From: JAFEBO01 sp050730655
Lineage (GTDB): Bacteria; Planctomycetota; Phycisphaerae; Phycisphaerales; UBA1924
Assembly: GCA_050730655.1 (NCBI GenBank)
Contig: JBOHNL010000014.1
Span: 496,001 to 560,000, forward strand
Direction of reading: 5' to 3'
DNA length: 64,000 nt
Under the pieces are notes generated by a model. That model was not told the DNA's origin. It made no database searches and saw nothing but the letters and a program-made list of their open reading frames with translations. The translations under genes and the position numbers were made by a program. Within the stretch, counting starts at the first letter, position 1. Each line of letters begins with the position of its first letter. Positions 52,494 through 60,964 of this stretch are shown here, in pieces.

Positions 52494-54230
52494 TTACTTG
52501 TTTTGCGGCGCGTCCGGAGTGGAGGGAGTCGGGTTGGAGGCGACCGGTTTGCCGCTATCGGATTCGGCCGGCTTCTTCACGTCGGCATCGAGCAGCCAGC
52601 GCTGCAGGTTGTTGCCGGTGATGTCAAGTGTCGCGACCACCTTGCCGTCTTTGTCGGTGATCTGCATCTTACCGCCGGCCAGTTCGGTCTCTTCTGGCCA
52701 GAGATCGCCGGGCTTGGCCTTGGCGAGATCGCCCGAAGCAGTCTCGAGCGCGTCGATGCGTTTCTCGACGCGAATCTGTTCGCGGGTGAGCTGCTGCTGC
52801 AACTTGCGGGCGCGGTTGAGTTCGTCCGTCGCGATTTGAGCGCCGGCAAGGCCTTCCTTGCCCGTCGGCTTCCACTCGCCGGTATCAAGCTTGCCCTGCA
52901 CGGCTTTCACGGCCGCGGAGAGCTGCGGATCCTTCAAGAAGGTGAGAATCCACTCGGGATTGCTCCAGTCTTCGGTCGCCCCGGCTTTGCCGCTGGCGCT
53001 GCGGATGATTTCGAGATCGCGGCGAACGCGGTACATCTCGATGAGTTCCTTGTCCGTCATCGGCACAAAGAAGCCCTTGCTCGGATCAACTCCCCATTCG
53101 GCGCTGGTGTCTTTGCGGGTGATGCTGCGGCCCGAGGGCAAGTAATAACCCTGCTCGGTGACTTTCAGTTCGGCGCCGTTGCCGTTGGGAAGCTTGCGAA
53201 CGCTCTGCACACTTCCCTTGCCGTAGCTGCGTGTGCCGATGGCGATCGCGCGGTTGTTCTCGACGAGTGCGCCAGCGAGCACTTCGCTCGCGCTGGCGGA
53301 CGAACCGTTCACGAGAAGCACGAGCGGGATGTTGGGAAGCGTGCCTTTGTCCTGCGCCTTGGCGATGCGCTCGGGGAAATTGCGTCCACGCGTGGAGACG
53401 ATGACCCCCTCGCGGAGGAACATGTCGCCGATTGCGATTGCTTCTTCGAGGACGCCTCCACCGTTGTCTCGAAGGTCCATGATCAAGCCCTGCATGCGCT
53501 TGGTCGGGTCGGGATCGTTGATGCCCGCCGCGATGAGCGCATTGAGGATTTCTTCGGCGCAGCCGGGGGTGAACTGCGTCAGGCGGATGTAGCCGACGTT
53601 GCGGACCGGATCGATGCGGAAATCCCAGTTTTCCGCGTTTTCGGTCTGACGGTGAACGCCCTTGACGCTGCGTGTCTTGATCGCGGCGCGGGTCAGCGTC
53701 ATCGGGAGCTTTCCGCCCTTGCGTTCGATCACGATGTTGACCGGAGTACCGGCGACGCCGATGAGTTTGTCGATGCATTCTTCGACGCTCAGGCCCTGCG
53801 TCGTCTTTCCGTCGATCTCGATGATGCGGTCATCGGCCATGATGCCCGCCTTGTACGCGGGCGAATCTTCGAGCGGGCTGACGATGGTGAGCCAGCCGTC
53901 GCGCGTGTTCACCGAGGCGCCGATGCCGACGTATTCGCCTGTGAGATCCTTGTTGAACTCGCGGACTTTGTCGGACGGGACGTAGATGGTGTACGGATCG
54001 CCGAGCGCCTCAACCATGCCGTTGATCGCGCCGTCCTGCATCTTCTTGAGTTGCTCATCGGTGAGCTTGTCGACGTAGAGGCCGCTGAGCGTGCTCTTGA
54101 CGTCGATGATCGGATCGAAGAATTGAACTTCCGGAGCTGGTTTTCGCGCGAGCGCGAGCGTCGAGCCCGCGACGGCGAGGCCGAGAACACCGACCAAAGA
54201 CATCCGAAACCACTTGCCGCTGGCGCTCAT
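52494..54230 (-). CDS. C-terminal processing peptidase (S41 family)
   Basis: 578 aa from the ATG at 54230, with AGGGAG 7 bases upstream; the longer reading to 54266 adds 12 residues. Signal peptide or anchor about 1-28. A helical segment precedes the PDZ domain (about 85-165: GEYVGIGASVNTRDGWLTIVSPLEDSPAYKAGI). The S41 catalytic core has LVNGSSASASEVLAGAL with the nucleophile Ser and SYGKGSVQSV with the general-base Lys. A coiled C-terminal extension (about 480-560) follows. CtpA proteases cut the C-termini of envelope proteins in the periplasm. Confidence 0.92.
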   Translation of the reverse strand: MSASGKWFRMSLVGVLGLAVAGSTLALARKPAPEVQFFDPIIDVKSTLSGLYVDKLTDEQLKKMQDGAINGMVEALGDPYTIYVPSDKVREFNKDLTGEYVGIGASVNTRDGWLTIVSPLEDSPAYKAGIMADDRIIEIDGKTTQGLSVEECIDKLIGVAGTPVNIVIERKGGKLPMTLTRAAIKTRSVKGVHRQTENAENWDFRIDPVRNVGYIRLTQFTPGCAEEILNALIAAGINDPDPTKRMQGLIMDLRDNGGGVLEEAIAIGDMFLREGVIVSTRGRNFPERIAKAQDKGTLPNIPLVLLVNGSSASASEVLAGALVENNRAIAIGTRSYGKGSVQSVRKLPNGNGAELKVTEQGYYLPSGRSITRKDTSAEWGVDPSKGFFVPMTDKELIEMYRVRRDLEIIRSASGKAGATEDWSNPEWILTFLKDPQLSAAVKAVQGKLDTGEWKPTGKEGLAGAQIATDELNRARKLQQQLTREQIRVEKRIDALETASGDLAKAKPGDLWPEETELAGGKMQITDKDGKVVATLDITGNNLQRWLLDADVKKPAESDSGKPVASNPTPSTPDAPQNK

Positions 54231-54546
54231 TCGAGAACTCCCTTTGACGCGATCGTGACGCGTCAATCATCGGTCTTTCTTTCAAACCGGGGCTGAACTA
54301 TCATCGCCAAACATCTATCGTAGGGTAACGCCGGAAGCGCGCTGCCCAGCAGCATGTTCCGCTTTCGGAGCGTGGAGGTTCGAGCGCAATGGTCCAGAAC
54401 TGACGGTTCGATTGATTGTTCAGCCCGGCCTGCCAAATTGGTGGCAGTCTCGGCTGATTTTCGGGCCGCACCTCGTTTCGGAGGGCTGTCCTTGCTCGGG
54501 GCCGGCTACGAGCGCCCGTCAGGACCTCTGCGGATTTTCAGCTTTT
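54231..54546. other. 316-bp divergent intergenic region between ctpA and hflX
   Basis: No gene is seen. It must hold the promoters of both genes; I could not pick a convincing -35/-10 pair. Several open frames cross it but none has family similarity. Confidence 0.4.
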
Positions 54547-56112
54547 ATGCCACAACCAACAGAACGTGAAGGTATTCAGGTGCGCTCGGAGCGCGCGGTT
54601 CTTGCCGCGGTTCGCTTACCGGAGTCGCGCTTTGATCATTCGGACCCATTTGGCGAACTCCGCTCCCTCGCGGAACAGGGCGGCGCGCTCGTCGTCGCGG
54701 AATTGACTCAGAACCTGCCCAAGCCAGTCGCCGGCTCGTACATGGGGGCAGGAAAGATGACCGAACTCAAGGCGCTGTGCGAGGAGGTCAAGGCCTCGAC
54801 GGTGATCTTCGACCACGATCTCTCGCCCAAGCAGATCGCCAAGATCGAAACGGCGGTGGGGCGAAAGGTCATTGATCGATCCGAACTGATCCTGGACATC
54901 TTTGCCGGTCGTGCCACCAGCGCCGAGGCGCAGCTGCAGGTTGAGCTCGCGCAGCTCGAGTACACCTTTCCGCGGCTGCGCGCTATGTGGACGCACCTTG
55001 AGCGAATCGTGGGTGTCGGCGGCATCGGCGGGATCGGGACGCGCGGGCCCGGCGAACAGCAGCTTGAAATCGACCGGCGCCTCGTCCAGCGCCGGCGCGA
55101 CGATCTTTCCAAGCAGATCCGCGATATTCAGGCGCGGCGCCGACGCGAAGTGCAGGCTCGAAAGGCCGAGCATTTCACGGTCGGAATCGTCGGTTACACC
55201 AACGCCGGCAAGAGCACGCTCTTCAACACGCTGACCACAGGCGGCGCCTATGCCGACAACCGCCTGTTCGCGACGCTCATGACTCGCACCCGAGATTGGG
55301 ATCTTGGTGGAGGGTTGGGGGTCATGCTTTCCGATACTGTTGGTTTCGTTCGGGATTTGCCGACAAATCTGATCGCCGCTTTCCGAGCAACACTCGAAGA
55401 GGCAACGCATGCGGATGTGCTGCTCATCGTGCTGGATGTTTCCGACCCCGCGGCAGAGCTCCAGTATGACACAGTCTGCAAGACGCTTGACGATCTTCTC
55501 AAAGAGGTCGCCAAATCGCGCGACGAAGGTGACGACCACTGGACACCCCCTCGCCGAATCGTCCTGCTCAACAAATCCGACAAGCTCAAAGACAATCGTG
55601 AGGTGTTGATCTGGCAGCAGCGCGTGCCGGGCTCGATTCCGATCTGTGCGCTGCCGCCAAAGTCGGGGCGACCACAAGACAGCCAACTTGGGCAGGCGGA
55701 ACTGGCCGATCAGGTGCGAGAACTTGCACGGGGCGGAATCGAAGAACTGCGCATAAAGCTCGCGCTGACCGAGAGCCGTCTGATCACGATCATCGAAAAC
55801 CAGTCCGATGTCATCAGCCGCGACTATGGGGATGGCGGTGAGGATGGCGGGGCGGTGACGATCCGGACGAAGATCGGGCGGCAGCAGCTCGAGCGGCTGC
55901 TCGTGGGTCGGCCCCGGATGGAAATCCGGGATTCGCGCGGAAAGCTCTGGGTTCCCTCGTCGCCGTTCCTGAAGCCGACAGAGCCCGACTGGATCTCGCC
56001 CGAACCGAAGGCGTCGAAGGCGGGAAAAGCCGTCCGGAAGCCACGATCGGCTCCGAAGAAGCCTTCCAAAGTGGAAAAACGGGGTGGGAAGGCCGATACT
56101 TCCCCCTCTTAG
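54547..56112 (+). CDS. hflX: Ribosome-associated GTPase HflX
   Basis: 521 aa from the ATG at 54547. A GTG at 54580 has a better ribosome site (GAAGG, 7 bases) and may be the real start; it removes 11 residues. The N-terminal HflX domain has GSYMGAGKMTELKALCEE and FDHDLSPKQ..IDRSELILDIFAGRA; the GTPase domain has G1 GYTNAGKSTLFN, G3 DTVGFVRDLP and G4 NKSD. HflX splits stalled 70S ribosomes under stress. The C-terminus has an extra Lys/Pro-rich tail of about 55 residues (KASKAGKAVRKPRSAPKK), possibly RNA-binding. Confidence 0.93.
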   Translation: MPQPTEREGIQVRSERAVLAAVRLPESRFDHSDPFGELRSLAEQGGALVVAELTQNLPKPVAGSYMGAGKMTELKALCEEVKASTVIFDHDLSPKQIAKIETAVGRKVIDRSELILDIFAGRATSAEAQLQVELAQLEYTFPRLRAMWTHLERIVGVGGIGGIGTRGPGEQQLEIDRRLVQRRRDDLSKQIRDIQARRRREVQARKAEHFTVGIVGYTNAGKSTLFNTLTTGGAYADNRLFATLMTRTRDWDLGGGLGVMLSDTVGFVRDLPTNLIAAFRATLEEATHADVLLIVLDVSDPAAELQYDTVCKTLDDLLKEVAKSRDEGDDHWTPPRRIVLLNKSDKLKDNREVLIWQQRVPGSIPICALPPKSGRPQDSQLGQAELADQVRELARGGIEELRIKLALTESRLITIIENQSDVISRDYGDGGEDGGAVTIRTKIGRQQLERLLVGRPRMEIRDSRGKLWVPSSPFLKPTEPDWISPEPKASKAGKAVRKPRSAPKKPSKVEKRGGKADTSPS

Positions 56113-56168
56113 TCTGGTTCTGGGGCAGGTCCGAGTCGGAAAGCCCCAAAGCGCCGCAAGGCGTTGAT

Positions 56169-56243
56169 GCCACCTTAGCTCAGCGGTAGAGCGATGCTTT
56201 CGTAAAGCATAGGTCCAGGGTTCAAATCCCTGAGGTGGCTCCA
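56169..56243 (+). tRNA. tRNA-Thr (anticodon CGU)
   Basis: The acceptor arms GCCACCT / AGGTGGC pair over 7 bp, the D arm carries AGCTCAGCGGTAGAGC, the anticodon arm ATGCT-TTCGTAA-AGCAT gives anticodon CGT, and the T arm GGTTCAAATCC is standard. CCA is encoded (56241-56243). Confidence 0.97.
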
Positions 56244-56395
56244 TGCGCCGGTGGGGCACCAGATGCCCGCCGTTCGCAGGTGAGAAGCAAGAATTCGGAA
56301 CACCAACCGGGGTTTGGTGTCGAATAGGTGTGTGCGGGTGGTACTTTGGTATGGCAGATAGTTGCCGGGGGCGTGCGCGGGTTAGGAGAATTGCG

Positions 56396-57337
56396 ATGAC
56401 GTTCAGGAACGGCGTTGGCGCGGCGATGATTACGGGTGTGGTGACGCTTCTTCCGGTGGCGGCGATCGCGCAGTCATCAAGCGTTGGGCCGCAAGGTGCC
56501 GACTCGTTGCGCTCGCAGCGCCAAGCGCTCGGCATGATGATGAAGCCGATGAGCGTGGACTATCAGCAGACCAGGCTCGAGGCCGTGATGAAAAACATCG
56601 CGGACGTCACCGGCGCTCCGCTCTCGATTTTGTGGCAGGATGATCGCAATCCGATCGGACTCGATAAAGAGGCTTTGATCAATTTCCGTGCGCAGGACCA
56701 GACCGCGCTCACGGTGCTCGAGGGTGTGCTCGCGGCCGCGGGAGGCGACATCACCAGCGGCGGCAATACCTGGCAGATGACCGAGGGCGGGATGATCGAA
56801 GTTGGTCCGAAAGAGCGGCTGAACCGGACGAAGCGGCTCGAGCTCTACGACATCTCCGATTTGCTTCTTGAGATTCATGACTACAGCGATGTGCCCCAGT
56901 TTGATCTGAACAGCGCGCTGCAATCGGGCAGCGGCGGCGGGGGGGGCACGAGCCCGTTCTCCGGTGGCAACACCCAGACCAATCAGCAGACCGGAAAAAC
57001 GGAGCAGGAGCGCGCCGACGAAGTGATTCGAATTATCGTCGAGCAAATCGAACCAGATCAGTGGACGAACAACGGCGGATCCGCGGCGACTGTGCGTTTT
57101 TACAAGAAGGAATTGCTTGTGACTGCCCCGGATTACATCCAGAGGCAGATCAACGGCTATCCGTTCTGGCCTGCGGAGCAGACGCGCATCGATCTGGACA
57201 AGGCAGGTCGGCGCGTGACGTTGCTGGCGCCAAAGTCTCCCCGAGTCGTACAGACCGCGAAGTTCACTCCTGCCCAGCCGCCCACCAATCCGGTGACTCC
57301 GGCACCGGTCACCCCGACGAACTCCCAAACGAAGTAG
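56396..57337 (+). CDS. Secreted protein with STN-like domain, function unknown
   Basis: 313 aa from the ATG at 56396, with AGGAGA 7 bases upstream; the longer reading starts in the tRNA. A signal peptide (about 1-23) precedes a segment (about 55-120) with the rhythm of a secretin/TonB short N-terminal domain: TRLEAVMKNIADVTGAPLSI, QTALTVLEGVLAAAGG. A Gly/Gln/Asn-rich linker (about 182-205) is followed by EQIEPDQWTNNGGSAATVRFYKKELLVTAPDYIQRQINGYPFWP. The Pro/Thr tail is low complexity. It is not a full secretin (no pore domain). It may be a pilotin or accessory protein of a secretion system. Confidence 0.6.
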   Translation: MTFRNGVGAAMITGVVTLLPVAAIAQSSSVGPQGADSLRSQRQALGMMMKPMSVDYQQTRLEAVMKNIADVTGAPLSILWQDDRNPIGLDKEALINFRAQDQTALTVLEGVLAAAGGDITSGGNTWQMTEGGMIEVGPKERLNRTKRLELYDISDLLLEIHDYSDVPQFDLNSALQSGSGGGGGTSPFSGGNTQTNQQTGKTEQERADEVIRIIVEQIEPDQWTNNGGSAATVRFYKKELLVTAPDYIQRQINGYPFWPAEQTRIDLDKAGRRVTLLAPKSPRVVQTAKFTPAQPPTNPVTPAPVTPTNSQTK

Positions 57338-57352
57338 CCATAATTTGATCGC

Positions 57353-57775
57353 ATGACCACCGATCCCGACACTCTCGTTGACGTCATCGCAGCGCGATCG
57401 GAGTTTGAGGCATCGGTAATGGTCGAAGCGCTGAAGGCGCGGGATATCCCTGCGTTCGCGATTGCGAACGCGGGAATGACGTTGCAGTGGGAGGTCGCGG
57501 CGACGGCGCCGTTTCGCGTCTCGGTTCGAAGCAAAGACATCGCGGCGGCGAAAGAGATTCTGCGATCGGTGAAGGCCGATTCGGTGGATATCGACTGGTC
57601 AGAAGTCGATGTCGGAGTGAATCAGGACGCGGCCACCGAAAAACTGGGCGCGCAGCGAGCCGACTGGGCTCAGTCCGAATTGGTTCGATGGTTTGCGACG
57701 CGGGGGGCGCCGATCTTGATTGGCCTTGGACTTCTCTTGCTGCTGTGGAACGCGATTCCGCGCAAGAGCCCTTGA
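57353..57775 (+). CDS. DUF2007-type protein with C-terminal membrane segment
   Basis: 140 aa. The first 70 residues (VIAARSEFEASVMVEALKARDIPAFAIANAG and PFRVSVRSKDIAAAKEIL) match the DUF2007 putative signal-transducing domain, a small alpha/beta fold related to PII-like domains. A short linker leads to a membrane helix near the C-terminus (about 115-134, ILIGLGLLLLLWNAI). Function unknown. It follows the STN-like gene at 15 bp, and its stop faces that of putA 10 bp away. Confidence 0.75.
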   Translation: MTTDPDTLVDVIAARSEFEASVMVEALKARDIPAFAIANAGMTLQWEVAATAPFRVSVRSKDIAAAKEILRSVKADSVDIDWSEVDVGVNQDAATEKLGAQRADWAQSELVRWFATRGAPILIGLGLLLLLWNAIPRKSP

Positions 57776-57785
57776 ACGGATGAGA

Positions 57786-60700
57786 CTACATCTCTTCGCC
57801 GAGTTCGGGCGCGAAGCCGCGGCGGAGCGTGTTCTCGGCAACGGCGCGCGGTTCGACGAACTGCAGCAAGTAGTCGGAGCCGCCGGCTTTGGAGCCAACG
57901 CCGGACATGCCGAACCCGCCGAAGGGATGACGCGCGACCAGTGCGCCGGTGCAACCTCGGTTGATGTACAGATTGCCGACGCGAAACTGCCTCTTAGCGA
58001 GCTCAATGTGGCGGGGCTTGCGGGTGAAAACGCCTCCCGTGAGTTTGTACACCGACGAGTTCGCGATCTCCAAAGCTTCGGCGAATGTCGACGCGTGCAT
58101 CACCGCGAGCACCGGACCGAAGATTTCTTCGGTCGCGATGCGGGCCTGCGGACCCACATGGCTGAAAATAGTCGGCCCGACAAAGTCGCGGCCGGTCTTT
58201 GCCTCGAGACCGGGCGGCACCGAGAGCGTCAGTTCATGACGCGACTCGCTTTTGCCGATTTCGATGTAGCTCTCGATTTTGCGTTTCGAGTCGGCGTCGA
58301 TCACGGGGCCGATGTCGGTCCCGCTTGCGACCGGGTCGTTGATGGCAAGCGCTTTCGTAGCTTCGACGAGGCGCCACGTGAAGTGGCGGATCGCGGGGCC
58401 GTCCGGACCTTCGGGATCAACGACGATCACACGCGAACACGCGCTGCACTTTTGCCCCTGGAATCCAAATGCGCTCTGGCGAACACCCAGGATCGCTTCG
58501 TCGAGGTCGGCGCTCGTGTCGATAATGATCGCGTTCTTGCCGCCCATTTCGCACACGACCTTTTTGACGTGGTGCTGCTCCTGCGGCGTGACGCCCGCGG
58601 CCTGAAGAATGTCGAGGCCGACTGCTTTACTCCCGGTGAACGCGATAAGCGCAATGCGCGGGTCGCGAACGAGGGCGGCGCCGACGGTTTCGCCCGGCGC
58701 GGGGCAAAAATGCAAGACGTCCTGCGCGAGCGTTGATGAGAATCCCGCGCCACGCAGCGATTCCTGCAGGATATCGAAGAAAATGCTCGCGATGCCCGGC
58801 GTTTGCTCCGCGGGTTTCATGATCACGGTGTTGCCCGTGACAAGCGCCGCGCTCGTCATGCCCGCGAGAATGGCGAGCGGGAAGTTCCACGGGCTGATGA
58901 CGGCGGCAACTCCGCGCGGCTGATAGAACTGTTCGTCGAGTTCGCCCACGAAACGTCCGAGTCGCTGGCGGGAGAAAAGCGAGATCGACGTTCGTGCGTA
59001 GTAATCGCAGAAGTCGATCGCTTCGCACACATCGGCATCGGCTTCGCGCCAGGGCTTGCCCGATTCGCGGATCATCACCCCCGCAAGTCCATCACGCTGC
59101 CTGCGCATCGCGGCCGCGGCACGCACGAGAACGTCCGCTCTCCGCTTCGGGTCGGAATCGCGCCATTGATCGAACGCACGCGCCGCTCGAGCCACCATCT
59201 CCGACGCCTGTGCAGTCGTTCGATCGTTCGCAACTTTCGGGACCGTGGCCCGGGCGACGGATGCGGCAAACGCCGCGTGCTGCTTCGCATCCGAGAAATC
59301 ACGAACCGGCTCCGTAAAGAACGGCCGCCCATCGCCAACCCCTGGTACAGCGGGGCTCAGCCGGTGACGCTCGGGCGCTGTCGAGAGCGCATCGGTCATC
59401 GGGGCAGCGGGCGAGCCCAATCCGCCTCCTTGCGGCGCTGGCGCGCGGAGAAGTGCGCCCGCGTCGGCGTTGTCCATGAAACCGGCTTTGAGCCAGCTCT
59501 CGTTGCTGGTGTTTTCGAGCAGACGCCGCACCAGATATGCCATGCCGGGGATCATCTCGCCGACGGGAACGTACTCACGGATTCGAATCCCCAGTTCAGC
59601 AGAGGCGTGCTTGAGCTGGTCCGCCATGCCGTGCAGCATCTGGAGTTCAAGCGCTTCCTTCGGAATGCCGCGGGATTCGAGCCCCGCGAGCGCCGAGGCG
59701 ATCGAGCGCACGTTGTGACTGCCGAGCGCAAGCTTGATTCCTCCCCCGGCGACATCCGATTTGGTCTTCGGCATCGCGTCAAGGAAGATCTCCGACATCC
59801 GCTCGAAGCAGGCGTCGGTTTGCCATTTCTGAGGCCAGACCGGGCAGGGCCAGCCAAGCAGGTCGCTCTTGATCGTTTCGGCGTCCCAGTACGCGCCTTT
59901 GACGAGGCGCACGGTGATGACGCGACGCGCCTTTCTCGCCCAATCGACCATCCGCCGCGCGTCGTCCGGACCGCTCTTGAGATAGGCCTGCATTGCCAGA
60001 CCCGCCTGGAAGTCGATTTTCTCGCAGCTGCGTTGGAAAAGTTCGAGAGAGAAATCCTTGAGAGCAAAGTGCTCCATATCGAAGTTGACGAAAACACCTC
60101 TATCGCGGGCGGTTTCGAGAATCGGCAGGATACGTTTGAACAGATCCGCCATCGCACCTTCGGTGTCGATCGGATCGGTGCGTGCGGAAAGTGCGGAAAT
60201 CTTGACGCTGACATTGACGCGCGGGATCGGACCGAGGTGGTCGGATTCGAGCCGTGTGTTCGCGGGCCACGAGGCGACCTGCGCCGGCAGATTCTGGATC
60301 AGGTCGAGATACTTTCGGGCGTAGTCGTCGGCTTCCATGTCCGAGACGCATGTTTCGCCTAGAAGATCGACGCTGAACGCGATTCCGTGATCCCACATTT
60401 TCCGCAGACCACTCAGCGCGCTCGCGGCATCTGTTCCGGCGATGAACTTTCCGGCCATGCCTTCGATCTGCTTGCCGATTGTCGCCGCCGCGGCGCCCTT
60501 CAGGAGTGAACCGGCTTTCAACGCTGCACCGATGACCGGCGGAACGCTCACGCCCGGCTGGCTCAGATAATCCTGCAAGTGATCGTGCACGCTCTCCGCC
60601 GTGCGGAGCATCGGGAAGGTGTCCACAAACCGGAACATCTGCACCTTGAACTCGGGGTCCTTCATGGACCATTCCATTAATGCGTCCGAGTAGAACTTGG

Positions 60701-60875
60701 CCGAGAGAAGGCCGGTCTTGTGTCCGCGTGCTCGCCTCAACAGGTCGGCGCCGATGTCGAAGATCCGCGCCTCCTTGCCGGACGGATTCACCCGGGCGAG
60801 GTCGGACGGGTTCGAAACGACGACGCGCTTTTCGGAAGCCGAAGACGACGGGTTCATCCACGAAAACAGACCCAT
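57786..60875 (-). CDS. putA: Bifunctional proline dehydrogenase / L-glutamate-gamma-semialdehyde dehydrogenase
   Basis: 1029 aa from the ATG at 60875, with AAGGA 7 bases upstream; the longer reading to 61142 runs into the upstream gene. The PRODH barrel (about 90-480) shows FVNFDMEHFALKDFSLELF, VRLVKGAYWD, and LELQMLHGMADQLK. The ALDH domain (about 540-1010) has VISPWNFPLAILAGMTSAAL, CEMGGKNAIII with the conserved Glu, and FGFQGQKCSACSRV with the catalytic Cys. It oxidises proline to glutamate with FAD and NAD+, channelling the intermediate. There is no N-terminal DNA-binding domain, so it is not a trifunctional PutA. The gcvP fragment upstream fits amino-acid catabolism. Confidence 0.95.
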   Translation of the reverse strand: MGLFSWMNPSSSASEKRVVVSNPSDLARVNPSGKEARIFDIGADLLRRARGHKTGLLSAKFYSDALMEWSMKDPEFKVQMFRFVDTFPMLRTAESVHDHLQDYLSQPGVSVPPVIGAALKAGSLLKGAAAATIGKQIEGMAGKFIAGTDAASALSGLRKMWDHGIAFSVDLLGETCVSDMEADDYARKYLDLIQNLPAQVASWPANTRLESDHLGPIPRVNVSVKISALSARTDPIDTEGAMADLFKRILPILETARDRGVFVNFDMEHFALKDFSLELFQRSCEKIDFQAGLAMQAYLKSGPDDARRMVDWARKARRVITVRLVKGAYWDAETIKSDLLGWPCPVWPQKWQTDACFERMSEIFLDAMPKTKSDVAGGGIKLALGSHNVRSIASALAGLESRGIPKEALELQMLHGMADQLKHASAELGIRIREYVPVGEMIPGMAYLVRRLLENTSNESWLKAGFMDNADAGALLRAPAPQGGGLGSPAAPMTDALSTAPERHRLSPAVPGVGDGRPFFTEPVRDFSDAKQHAAFAASVARATVPKVANDRTTAQASEMVARAARAFDQWRDSDPKRRADVLVRAAAAMRRQRDGLAGVMIRESGKPWREADADVCEAIDFCDYYARTSISLFSRQRLGRFVGELDEQFYQPRGVAAVISPWNFPLAILAGMTSAALVTGNTVIMKPAEQTPGIASIFFDILQESLRGAGFSSTLAQDVLHFCPAPGETVGAALVRDPRIALIAFTGSKAVGLDILQAAGVTPQEQHHVKKVVCEMGGKNAIIIDTSADLDEAILGVRQSAFGFQGQKCSACSRVIVVDPEGPDGPAIRHFTWRLVEATKALAINDPVASGTDIGPVIDADSKRKIESYIEIGKSESRHELTLSVPPGLEAKTGRDFVGPTIFSHVGPQARIATEEIFGPVLAVMHASTFAEALEIANSSVYKLTGGVFTRKPRHIELAKRQFRVGNLYINRGCTGALVARHPFGGFGMSGVGSKAGGSDYLLQFVEPRAVAENTLRRGFAPELGEEM

Positions 60876-60964
60876 GGCACTTCCTTTTGCAAGACCGGGC
60901 GGGGCGAGCGTGAACTGTAGAAGTCGTCCTCCGAACGAAAGAAGCAGCTCGGGCAGCCGACCAG

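Noticed and set aside
56243..56395. Start of the STN-like protein gene inside the tRNA
   Set aside because: The ATG at 56396 has an AGGAGA site and begins a signal peptide; the longer reading does neither.
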